Shown piece after piece: positions 16,101-21,380 of a stretch of DNA of 21,724 bases. The notes under the pieces are model-generated. The model made no database searches, was not told where the DNA came from, and saw nothing but the letters and a program-made list of their open reading frames with translations. Position 1 is the stretch's first letter. Each line of letters starts with the position of its first letter. Source of the stretch: Lachnospiraceae bacterium (GTDB taxonomy: Bacteria; Bacillota; Clostridia; Lachnospirales; Lachnospiraceae); the NCBI GenBank assembly GCA_020860745.1, contig JAJBTR010000267.1, forward strand, positions 1 through 21,724, written 5' to 3'. The translations under genes were made by a program, and so were the position numbers.

Positions 16101-17848
16101 TGCTGATGTGGCTGCCGGTATTGCCGGAGCGGATTTATCTGAGCGAACTGCCCGGCTATGAAGAAACTGGTTATGCGGAAGGCAACTGGCCGGCGCATGA
16201 GGGCGGATGGGCTTTAAAGACAATGGTCGGCCTGTACGACGATCCGGTCCATCAGGCGCAGGATGTCTTAAATGTGGACTTCGCGGAGACGGGACACCTG
16301 GCGGTATGCGGAACGGTGGCGACGGGGAAAAGCACGTTTTTGCAGACTTTACTGTACGGTCTGATTTTCCGCTGCAGCCCGGCGGAACTGAATTTTTATA
16401 TTCTGGATTACAGCAGCCGGATGCTGCTTCCCTTTGCGGATGCACCCCACTGCGGCGGCGTGGTCATCGATACCGACGAGGACAAGGTGGAAAAATTCTT
16501 CTTCCTGATGAACCGTATGATCGGGGAGCGGCGCGACCTCTTTGGCGGGGCTGGTTATGAGCAGTACCTCCGGGCGGAGCGGAGCAGGCGGCGGAATCCG
16601 CTTCCCGCAGTGCTGGTGGTGATTGATAATTACTCCAATTTCCGGGAAAAGACCGGATGTAAATATGACGATGATATGGTACGGCTTTCTCGTGAGGGCG
16701 TGGGCTACGGAATTTTTCTGGTGATTACCGCGGGAGGATTCGGCGCCAATGAGCTGCCGACCCGGGTAGGGGACAATATGCGGACCGTGATTTCCCTGGA
16801 GATGGGCGATAAGTTCAAATACGCGGAAGTCCTCCGGACCACCCGCGTGGAGATTATGCCGGAAACAGATGTGAGGGGCAGAGGCCTGGCTTATGTGGAC
16901 GGTGCGATTCTGGAATTCCAGACGGCGATGGCCTTCGCGGCGGAGACGATGTACGATATGGCGGAGAGAATTGTTGTCGAGAGCCGCGGTATGGCGGCGT
17001 CGTGGAAAGGTACGAAAGCCCGTCCGATCCCGGTGATTCCGGAGAATCCCGTGTTTGCGGATTTCTGCCAGCTGGAGGAGTATCAGAATGCGCTGGCGAA
17101 TCCCAGGTATCTTCCGTTTGCCTACGCGTCGCAGGATGCTTCTGTGTACTCGGCGAATCTCTGGACTGCCTACTGCTATCTGATCCAGGGCAAGGCGCGC
17201 ACCGGCAAAAAGAATGTGATGAAGGCGATGCTCTACGCTGCCGCAAAGGCGCAGAACGCGCAGGTCTGCGTTATTGAACTGAAAGGGATGGAGTTTCAGA
17301 CGGCTGCGGAGCAGCTCGGTGTGACCTGGCTCGGGGAGGAAAAGGCAGTGTATGAGTTCTTCAAGGGTACGATTCCGGTATTCCAGGAGCGCAACGCAAG
17401 AAAGCGGGCCTGGATGGCGGAGGGGCTGGATACCCTGGAAATCGCGGAGCGGATGAGCGCGGAGAAGCGGATTTTTATCTTCCTTGCGGATGTGGCAGAT
17501 TTTGTCAGTGCGGTTTACCATCCGGCGGAGGGCGTCGGCAGTATGTACGCGTATCTGGAAAATATTACGGAGAAAGGCGAGAACCACGGATTCTGTTTTA
17601 TCGGCCTGATCAACCCGGAGCAGGCTGCGCAGATCGCCGGACGGGGGATTTATGTCAACATGGCTTCCTATAAGACGGGAATCCATCTGGGCGGAAATCT
17701 GAATGCCCAGAGACTTTTCCAGTTTACCAATCTCTCGTTCCAGGAACAGCAGAAGGTGACGAAGCCCGGCAGCGGCTACGCGGCAGACCCGGAGGATTCC
17801 GGCGTCGCGGAGGCGATTGTGCTGCCGCTGGTGAAAGGCGGATTTTGA
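13139..17848 (+). CDS. essC: EssC/YukB-type type VII secretion ATPase with N-terminal FHA region
   Basis: The motor of a type VIIb secretion system, 1,569 aa, located in the cytoplasmic membrane. Start ATG 13139 is chosen over ATG 13124 because GGAGAGAG (13126-13133) precedes it at normal spacing and 13124 has none. Order: an FHA-like region (about 1-95); a clear FHA domain (about 115-188) with Gly119-Lys120 where Arg is usual, Ser135-Arg-Asn-His138 and Asn156-Gly-Thr158; two membrane helices (about 260-287 and 294-320). These are followed by a degenerate nucleotide-binding-like segment with GGPGKRG (452-458) and three FtsK/SpoIIIE domains. The first has a full Walker A (714-721, GTTGSGKS) and Walker B ending Asp824-Glu825. 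The second has Walker A at 1058-1065 (GTVATGKS) but Asp1163-Asn1164 instead of Asp-Glu. The third has a broken GKARTGKK (1351-1358). This gradient of decay matches EssC proteins. The substrates are probably the WXG100 proteins encoded downstream. Confidence 0.95.
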   Translation: MRYTVMAYAADGYQEFILPEIRDADYEFILDRRIFGLRQSYTICMENIDGVWKFRSRRYYSIRTYEGQPGTDTPLDNGMVFEFLGLESMKISLVILCSENAYPFYRKYCLDGVSQITIGKEETSSIIYDFRSLISRNHAVLYLYEGKWVLQDNSSNGTYLNGARMRGQAILNFGDRITLFGLRLIYLGQYLAVCALSGTYEVRDVSLRVYHPREGLILDTEEKPAQKKRFFKRAPRTMAELYTEPIEIEAPPQLNRTKKRPLLMTIGPSLTMALPMLLGCLVYIYAARSRGTGSSVYMFTGVITAVTSAVIGVVWALMNLRYNDTEEEEEERRYNAYGQYLIQITDFIKQKYEENRQALYAMYITGEECCRFTREEPRLWNRNEHQKDFLSVRLGTGNIPFQAEIRIPKEKFSLIRDDLAEKPALIRDSYSSLVNVPVCVDLREKGLVGIIGGPGKRGAYDAAFNIIAQLAANNSYTDVKLGFIYRGTSANRERFSFARWLPHVWMEDKKTRLIAGDKAQVGDILYELASVVRQRTEDQQQKTEYPLPHYILFVDDSSLLEGELLENQILHPSPAYGITTVLLAKEYRDLPNTCEFIIQNDGQGSGFFHVFHEMEENRELVMERVSGAQLETLARTLCDIEVNETASGGEIPDALDFFEMYGVRSLDQLGVVERWKKNRNYETMRVPIGAKNGGNLCYLDIHEKYHGPHGLVAGTTGSGKSETLQTYILSLAVNFSPDDIAFFIIDFKGGGMANLFSNLPHMAGQISNLSGNQVRRAMISIKSENRRRQQIFAEHNVNNINLYTKLYKSREAGQPVPHLFIIIDEFAELKREEPEFMKELISVAQVGRSLGVHLILATQKPSGTVDDNIWSNSKFRLCLRVQDRQDSNDMLHKPDAAYITQAGRGFLQVGSDEIYEQFQSGFSGAEYIDDPGLNRSEAALQLTLTGRVPARSNVKKKVSGRVKAITQLDAVIDYLNQIADQWHYDRRMLMWLPVLPERIYLSELPGYEETGYAEGNWPAHEGGWALKTMVGLYDDPVHQAQDVLNVDFAETGHLAVCGTVATGKSTFLQTLLYGLIFRCSPAELNFYILDYSSRMLLPFADAPHCGGVVIDTDEDKVEKFFFLMNRMIGERRDLFGGAGYEQYLRAERSRRRNPLPAVLVVIDNYSNFREKTGCKYDDDMVRLSREGVGYGIFLVITAGGFGANELPTRVGDNMRTVISLEMGDKFKYAEVLRTTRVEIMPETDVRGRGLAYVDGAILEFQTAMAFAAETMYDMAERIVVESRGMAASWKGTKARPIPVIPENPVFADFCQLEEYQNALANPRYLPFAYASQDASVYSANLWTAYCYLIQGKARTGKKNVMKAMLYAAAKAQNAQVCVIELKGMEFQTAAEQLGVTWLGEEKAVYEFFKGTIPVFQERNARKRAWMAEGLDTLEIAERMSAEKRIFIFLADVADFVSAVYHPAEGVGSMYAYLENITEKGENHGFCFIGLINPEQAAQIAGRGIYVNMASYKTGIHLGGNLNAQRLFQFTNLSFQEQQKVTKPGSGYAADPEDSGVAEAIVLPLVKGGF

Positions 17849-17877
17849 ATCTGCAGGGTGTTGGATGTCCGGGGAGG

Positions 17878-17901
17878 AAACCGGAATTGTAATTCGGGTT
17901 T
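17878..17901. repeat. Near-perfect palindrome between essC and the LytTR gene
   Basis: Two 11-nt arms (17878-17888 and 17891-17901) are complementary except for one position and are separated by GT. A longer-range inverted repeat encloses it: GCAGGGT at 17853-17859 and ACCCTGC at 17905-17911. There is no T-run after it, so it is not a standard intrinsic terminator. It could be an operator or an RNA structure limiting read-through from essC. Confidence 0.6.
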
Positions 17902-17927
17902 GAAACCCTGCGGAACCGATATAGATT
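17900..17927 (+). promoter_or_regulatory. Possible sigma-A promoter for the LytTR gene
   Basis: TTGAAA (17900-17905) lies 16 bp before TAGATT (17922-17927), ahead of the ribosome binding site GGAGGAG at 17942-17948. The -35 element overlaps the end of the palindrome at 17878-17901, which would allow control by a protein bound there. The -10 is a weak match, so the call is tentative. Confidence 0.35.
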
Positions 17928-17952
17928 AGAGACAGGGAAATGGAGGAGACGG

Positions 17953-18660
17953 ATGATAGCCGGTGTTTTGAGAATCAGGCGGACCGATGTCCCGCTTCTG
18001 GAAAAGGAAATACGGTCGGAGGCGGCTCATTACACGGACGAGCGCGTGCGGGTTGTGACCATCCGCTCCCGGGAGGAGCTGGAGGCGTTTCTGTCGGAGA
18101 AAGAGCTGGTGGACATCATCTGTGTGGATGTGTCCGTTATGGACGGGATTGCCCAGGCAGAGCAGCTGCGCATATGTTATCCGAAGACTGCGATTATTCT
18201 GATTGCGGACGTCAGTATGTCCCCCGTGACTTATATGAAGCCCACCATCCTGGCGGCTTCCCTGCTGTTGGCGCCGCTTTCGCAGCAGCAGGTGCATCAG
18301 GCGCTGGAGGCGGTTTTCTGCCAGTTTATCGTAAAGACGAAAGACACGGAAGTATTCCGGATTGAGACCCGGGAGGAGACGCAGAGGATACCTCTCTCCG
18401 GGATTTTATACTTTGAGACCCGGGAGAAAAAAATCTACGCCTGCACCGAAAAGGAAGAGTACGGGTTTTACGACACGATGGACAATCTGGCGGAGCGGAT
18501 GCAGGCGCATTTTGTCCGCTGCCACCGAAGCTATCTGGTCAATATTTCTCATATTGATAAGGTGATGCTGTCGAAGAACCTGGTGTTTCTGAAGCAGGGG
18601 ATTGACCTGCCGCTTTCCCGCAGCTATAAGGCCGGGGTGAAAGAGTGCGTGGAAGTGTAA
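17953..18660 (+). CDS. LytTR-family response regulator with atypical receiver domain
   Basis: A 235-aa DNA-binding regulator, ATG 17953 after GGAGGAG. The C-terminal LytTR domain (about 132-233) is clear: ILYFETREKKIY, then FVRCHRSYLVN (187-197) and LPLSRSYK near the end, as in AgrA/ComE-type regulators. The N-terminal half (about 1-122) has the spacing of a receiver domain and one aspartate in the expected place (Asp59, in CVDVS). However, it lacks the usual acidic pair near the start, and Ala occupies the place of the conserved Lys (LLLAPL). It may therefore be controlled without normal phosphorylation. No histidine kinase gene is in the window. Because it sits inside the secretion locus, it is the best candidate to bind the direct repeats ahead of the genes at 19819 and 21381 (inference). 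Confidence 0.88.
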   Translation: MIAGVLRIRRTDVPLLEKEIRSEAAHYTDERVRVVTIRSREELEAFLSEKELVDIICVDVSVMDGIAQAEQLRICYPKTAIILIADVSMSPVTYMKPTILAASLLLAPLSQQQVHQALEAVFCQFIVKTKDTEVFRIETREETQRIPLSGILYFETREKKIYACTEKEEYGFYDTMDNLAERMQAHFVRCHRSYLVNISHIDKVMLSKNLVFLKQGIDLPLSRSYKAGVKECVEV

Positions 18661-18814
18661 GAACAGGATGCAGTAACTGAGAAAGGCTGGAATAGATTAC
18701 ATTGTTGTATTGATTCATGACCAGATTCAAAAATGCTTCGGGTCTGTCCTGTGGGTACATTTCCTCATTGCTGTGTTCTGAGTCATTACACATTGCATTA
18801 GGGAGGAGAACGAT
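18661..18814. other. Intergenic stretch before the possible chaperone gene
   Basis: 154 nt, AT-richer than its flanks, with no terminator, no clear promoter and no + strand gene. On the minus strand, a frame entering at 18798-18796 (ATG) reads smoothly through this interval with a protein-like composition (for example EEMYPQDRPEAFLNLV). It then runs without a stop into the antisense of the LytTR gene. No ribosome binding site was confirmed, so it is not called a gene. Confidence 0.4.
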
Positions 18815-19318
18815 ATGGAGAGCAAAAATTATCTGCTGACGAACCACGAGTTTGTCCTGATCGCGGTGGCGGCCGGGATTACAGCTGTCCGGGGATTTGA
18901 TATGGGAATCGATGAGATGAACCGGGAAGAGACGGTTCTTGCACTGCAGGAGCTGACCAGCCGGGGACTTCTGGAAAATACAGGGGAGGGTTTTTCGCCT
19001 GTCGGCGGGATCGCGGATATTTTTTCCATCATTCGGGATGCGGATACGACGCTGGAGGTGCACAAGAAAAGCGGGAAAACCTGTCTGCTCTATCTGGCGG
19101 GGGACGCGGTAAAGGTCATGATGTCCGCCCGCAGGGAAGGTACCTGGGAGGTGTCCAGGCTGGCGGCCGGCGAAATCTGGAACCATCTGGTGGAGGAGGG
19201 ATGGATTCCAACACAGGCGCCGGAGCTGCCGGAGGAGCTCTCGTGGATGGAGCCGGGATTTGGAGCGGAACTTTATGAGAGTGATGAGGCGCAGACGGAA
19301 GAAAAGCCCGATATTTGA
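18815..19318 (+). CDS. Small cytoplasmic protein, possible type VII secretion chaperone (EspG/EssE-like)
   Basis: A 167-aa protein from ATG 18815 with GGGAGGAG at 18801-18808. There is no signal peptide or membrane helix, and the tail is acidic. The layout is an N-terminal helical segment starting LTNHEFVLIAVAAGI, a winged-helix-like part (about 33-58, ending in TSRGLLENTGEGFSP), a beta-rich middle with LEVHKKSGKTCLLYL, and a final part ending HLVEEGWIP. An Lt..E...l...aGi start with alternating helix and strand blocks is reminiscent of EspG and EssE/EsaE-type chaperones, which escort type VII substrates in the cytosol. This is a resemblance by eye, not a firm family assignment. The position between the regulator and esaB, just upstream of the substrates, supports a role in the system. 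A DNA-binding role through the winged-helix-like part is the alternative. Confidence 0.6.
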   Translation: MESKNYLLTNHEFVLIAVAAGITAVRGFDMGIDEMNREETVLALQELTSRGLLENTGEGFSPVGGIADIFSIIRDADTTLEVHKKSGKTCLLYLAGDAVKVMMSARREGTWEVSRLAAGEIWNHLVEEGWIPTQAPELPEELSWMEPGFGAELYESDEAQTEEKPDI

Positions 19319-19406
19319 GCGGAACAGACGAAACATCAATAGTGGATTTGCCTGGTGAAGAAACAAGTCCTGAAAGCAGCGGGGCGGAGAAGGGAGGAAC
19401 AGCGGT

Positions 19407-19655
19407 ATGATTCTTGTGGATGTCTATGTGCCGGCTGTCAATGAGCAGTATGATTTCAAGGTGGATGAGGATGTGCCCATCGCTCATGTGGCGGAGGAAA
19501 TCGGGGAAATCCTGACCGCGGGACGCGCGCAGAGGGATGAGGAGATGATCGGGGATCTGCTTTTGTGCGACGACAGCAGAAAGGTCATCCTGCCAATGAA
19601 TGAGACGCTGAAACAGAACGGAATCGGAAACGGAAGCCGGCTGGTACTCATATAG
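19407..19655 (+). CDS. esaB: EsaB/YukD-type ubiquitin-like protein
   Basis: An 82-aa protein from ATG 19407 with AGGGAGGA at 19391-19398. Its length and pattern fit the ubiquitin-like EsaB/YukD family: strand 1 (MILVDVYVP), strand 2 (EQYDFKVDED), a helix (IAHVAEEIGEIL), and a C-terminal part with SRKVILPMNETL, NGIGNGSRLVLI. In type VIIb systems this small cytoplasmic protein is required for secretion or its regulation and is encoded with EssC. It is not known to be conjugated, and no terminal Gly-Gly is present here. It is followed by 163 nt containing the first copy of the repeat-type promoter, so the substrate genes downstream can be transcribed separately from it. Confidence 0.85.
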   Translation: MILVDVYVPAVNEQYDFKVDEDVPIAHVAEEIGEILTAGRAQRDEEMIGDLLLCDDSRKVILPMNETLKQNGIGNGSRLVLI

Positions 19656-19701
19656 TGAGAAGCAATCCGCAGGTATGATCATTTGTACAGGTTTTTGAAT
19701 A

Positions 19702-19729
19702 CGACATCAGGATGACAGCAAAGATGTCG
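19702..19729. repeat. Inverted repeat upstream of the repeat-type promoter
   Basis: CGACATC (19702-19708) and GATGTCG (19723-19729) are perfect 7-bp inverted arms with a 14-nt spacer. They overlap the first direct repeat by four bases. No similar element is seen at the second promoter, so it may be a local operator or chance. Confidence 0.35.
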
Positions 19730-19760
19730 CCTGTCAGAAAAACAGGTCGTCTGTCAGAAA
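19726..19760 (+). repeat. Direct repeat pair A, period 20 bp
   Basis: GTCGCCTGTCAGAAA (19726-19740) is repeated as GTCGTCTGTCAGAAA (19746-19760), with one difference in 15. The start-to-start distance is 20 bp, about two helical turns, so both copies face the same side of the DNA. The pair matches pair B at 21254-21288 at 28 of 35 positions, and all seven differences are transitions. The paired, helically phased arrangement is what LytTR-type activators bind, although the bases are not a textbook LytTR consensus. Confidence 0.85.
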
Positions 19761-19792
19761 TTGCAAAAAAGAAAAAAGACCCGTGATAGAAT
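19726..19792 (+). promoter_or_regulatory. Activator-type promoter A for the WXG100 gene cluster
   Basis: Direct repeats (19726-19760) are followed, after exactly 26 bp, by an extended -10 element, TGA-TAGAAT (TG at 19784-19785, hexamer 19787-19792). No good -35 is present at 17 bp spacing (CAAAAA), which is typical of promoters needing an activator. The expected transcript would start near 19799, just before the ribosome binding site AAGGAGGAG (19802-19810). The same spacing and -10 type recur at 21254-21320. Confidence 0.7.
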
Positions 19793-19818
19793 GCGGATTG
19801 TAAGGAGGAGACAACAGA

Positions 19819-20166
19819 ATGCAGGCAATTGATATCAGAAAAACCGGAAAGGTAATTGACGAACTGGAACGAGAGCTTCGCACTCTGTCAGGTCTGCAGG
19901 AACGCGTGCAGGATGTATACCGGCGATTCCCGCAGGTGATGGATCATCCCACGATCCGCAGGAGCCTGAAAAATCAGATCAGCGGTCTGGAGCGGGAGAA
20001 GCTGGGATACCGGAAGCTGGCGGCGACACTGGAGCAGGTGAATACGCTGTATGAGACTTCTGAGAACCGGATCACCACTTATGCGGAGGAAGTGAGCGCG
20101 AAGAAAAAAGTACCTCTGATCTGTACGGTGGTGATTCCCAGATGGCTTTTCGCACTGGTGCGCTGA
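19819..20166 (+). CDS. Small helical ESX-like protein without WxG, probably frameshifted near its C-terminus
   Basis: 115 aa as read, ATG 19819 with AAGGAGGAG at 19802-19810. Residues 1-90 are two long amphipathic helices with a break around PQVMDHP. Near the end, YETSE matches the YxxxD/E export signal of ESX proteins, but there is no WxG in the turn. After Lys97 the reading frame crosses six A residues (20104-20109) and then gives an unusual hydrophobic tail (VPLICTVVIPRWLFALVR). In the -1 frame the tail is hydrophilic (starting STSDLYGGDSQMAF) and stops at 20214-20216. That gives a protein of about 132 aa ending 17 nt before the next gene, the same tight spacing as the other genes of the cluster. 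A one-base loss in the A run is therefore likely. Its probable role is as a partner or co-secreted factor of the WXG100 proteins. Confidence 0.7.
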   Translation: MQAIDIRKTGKVIDELERELRTLSGLQERVQDVYRRFPQVMDHPTIRRSLKNQISGLEREKLGYRKLAATLEQVNTLYETSENRITTYAEEVSAKKKVPLICTVVIPRWLFALVR

Positions 20167-20233
20167 AGAGCCTGGAAAGTTCATCCGGGAAATCGGTAAG
20201 AAAAAGCGGAAATTAAAAAAAGGGAGGTGCGGG

Positions 20234-20539
20234 ATGGCAATCACTTATATTGAGGTGGATACCGCAAAACTGAATTCGGATATATCCGAATTGAAATCGA
20301 ACACGGCGCAGGCGAAAAGCAGATTGCAGGCGTTAAAGGCGGAGCTGGATGAGTTGAATACCATGTGGAAGGGTACCGCGAACGCGGCGTTCCAGCAGGC
20401 GGCGAACCAGGATTACAATCTGATGCAGACGATGCTCACCACCATGGAGGAACTGGCGGCATGTATGGAGAATGCGAAAAAAGAGTATAACTCCTGCGAG
20501 CAGTCGGTGGGCAGCATGGTGAACAGTATCCGGATCTGA
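20234..20539 (+). CDS. WXG100 family protein (ESAT-6-like), WKG type
   Basis: A 101-aa protein from ATG 20234 with AGGGAGGTG at 20221-20229. It has the helical hairpin of WXG100 proteins: helix 1 (about 9-40), the turn with Trp45-Lys-Gly followed by an A..AF pattern, helix 2 (about 52-95), and the C-terminal YxxxE export signal (YNSCE). Such proteins are small secreted dimers exported by EssC-type ATPases. It starts 16 nt before the next WXG100 gene and shares the operon running from 19819 to 21231. Confidence 0.92.
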   Translation: MAITYIEVDTAKLNSDISELKSNTAQAKSRLQALKAELDELNTMWKGTANAAFQQAANQDYNLMQTMLTTMEELAACMENAKKEYNSCEQSVGSMVNSIRI

Positions 20540-20555
20540 GAAAGGGGGAGAGAAT

Positions 20556-20897
20556 ATGGCTTTGGGACTGACACAGACAGGATTTCTTTCTTCTCTGACC
20601 GTGACGCCGGAGGTGATGCTGCAGAAAGCGAACAGCGTTCAGAAGTACATTCGTCTGATGCGCCAGGATTTCAGCAACCTGGAAAACACGGTCAATAAGA
20701 CGCAGAGTTACTGGATCGGAGAGGCGGGCGATGCGCACCGCGAGTTTTACCAGTCAAAGAAGGAAGAGATTGAGACTATTTTTGCAAGACTGACGGAGGA
20801 TGTGACGGATCTTCAGACGATGGCAGGGGTTTACTCCCAGACGGAGAAGGAAGTCACGGAGCTGGCGCAGGATCTGCCGGCGGACGTTATTATATAA
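20556..20897 (+). CDS. WXG100 family protein, WIG type
   Basis: A 113-aa protein from ATG 20556 with AAGGGGGAG just upstream. Helix 1 ends in SYWIGEAGDAHREFY, with Trp-Ile-Gly in the hairpin turn. Helix 2 ends in YSQTE, a YxxxE signal. The N-terminus carries about 20 extra residues (MALGLTQTGFLSSL and onward) before helix 1, compared with the 100-aa members next to it. The spacing to both neighbours (16 and 19 nt) indicates co-transcription, and possibly a heterodimer with one of them. Confidence 0.9.
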   Translation: MALGLTQTGFLSSLTVTPEVMLQKANSVQKYIRLMRQDFSNLENTVNKTQSYWIGEAGDAHREFYQSKKEEIETIFARLTEDVTDLQTMAGVYSQTEKEVTELAQDLPADVII

Positions 20898-20916
20898 CAG
20901 CGGAGGAGAGAAGCGT

Positions 20917-21231
20917 ATGAAATCATTGACGACAATCCGGATGGATTTTGCAAGGGCAAAGCAGCAGGCGTCGGAGCTGGAGGATATCGCGAAAAGGCTT
21001 CGCGCGCTGGCAAACGGCGATCTGACGGACTCTCTTCAGACGCTGTCGGCAGCGTGGAAAGGAGATTCCGCGAACGCTTACCAGGACAAAGGGGCGCAGC
21101 TGAAAAGCAAAATCACGGCCAGCGCGAAGAACCTGGAGAGCATCGCCGCCACGATCCGCAGCGTGGCAAAGCGGACCTACGACGCGGAGATGCGGGCGTA
21201 CTACCTGGTGAAGAACCGGACGCATTCGTAG
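20917..21231 (+). CDS. WXG100 family protein, second WKG type
   Basis: A 104-aa protein from ATG 20917 with GGAGGAGAG at 20902-20910. It has the WXG100 hairpin with AAWKGDSANAYQ in the turn. The C-terminal region has YDAEMRAYY instead of a clean YxxxD/E, so its own export signal is weaker. It could leave the cell as a dimer with a partner that carries the signal. The protein is basic (many Lys and Arg), unlike the neutral to acidic members on either side. It is the last gene of the cluster before the second repeat-type promoter. Confidence 0.88.
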   Translation: MKSLTTIRMDFARAKQQASELEDIAKRLRALANGDLTDSLQTLSAAWKGDSANAYQDKGAQLKSKITASAKNLESIAATIRSVAKRTYDAEMRAYYLVKNRTHS

Positions 21232-21253
21232 GAAGCGGATTTAACAGGAACGG

Positions 21254-21288
21254 GTCATCCGTCAGAAAAACAGGTCATTCGTCGGAAA
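21254..21288 (+). repeat. Direct repeat pair B, period 20 bp
   Basis: GTCATCCGTCAGAAA (21254-21268) and GTCATTCGTCGGAAA (21274-21288) differ at two of 15 positions and have a 20-bp period. The central 16 bases GTCAGAAAAACAGGTC are identical to those of pair A. The small hairpin that pair A can form (CCTGT/ACAGG) is not preserved here, which favours a DNA-binding site over an RNA structure. Confidence 0.85.
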
Positions 21289-21320
21289 GATAACAGAGAG
21301 ACCGGCAATCCTGATAAAGT
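21254..21320 (+). promoter_or_regulatory. Activator-type promoter B for the last WXG100 gene
   Basis: The repeats end at 21288 and are followed by 26 bp and an extended -10 element, TGA-TAAAGT (TG at 21312-21313, hexamer 21315-21320). The distance is identical to that at promoter A. No -35 match is seen. The -10 hexamer itself is weak (4 of 6), again suggesting dependence on an activator. The leader before ATG 21381 would be about 54 nt. Confidence 0.65.
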
Positions 21321-21380
21321 ATCATCAGAAACACGAACAACAAACATTGCTAAAACAAAAAGAAAACGGAGGAAAACAGA

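Noticed and set aside
13649..16198. Very long minus-strand open frame (about 849 codons) across essC
   Set aside because: It is antisense to a well-supported EssC frame with intact motifs. GC-rich codon use on the + strand removes stops from the opposite frame, and its composition (many His, Arg, Leu) is not protein-like.
17878..17901. Palindrome as an intrinsic terminator of essC
   Set aside because: No T-run follows the stem.
17940..18365. Overlapping + strand frame starting just before the LytTR gene
   Set aside because: The LytTR frame at 17953 has a recognised domain and a good ribosome binding site. The overlapping frame is Gly/Arg/His-rich and has no family features.
19730..19746. 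Small hairpin (CCTGT/ACAGG) within direct repeat pair A
   Set aside because: The pairing is lost in pair B although the repeats are conserved, so it is probably a by-product of the repeat.
20101..20110. Programmed -1 frameshift signal at the A6 run
   Set aside because: The A-run is not in the usual phase for the A-AAA-AAG slippery heptamer, and no stimulatory hairpin was seen. A simple indel or assembly error is preferred.
19726..21288. Direct repeats as a CRISPR array or mobile-element ends
   Set aside because: There are only two pairs, each ahead of a gene and with conserved spacing to a -10 element. There are no spacers, no cas genes and no transposase.
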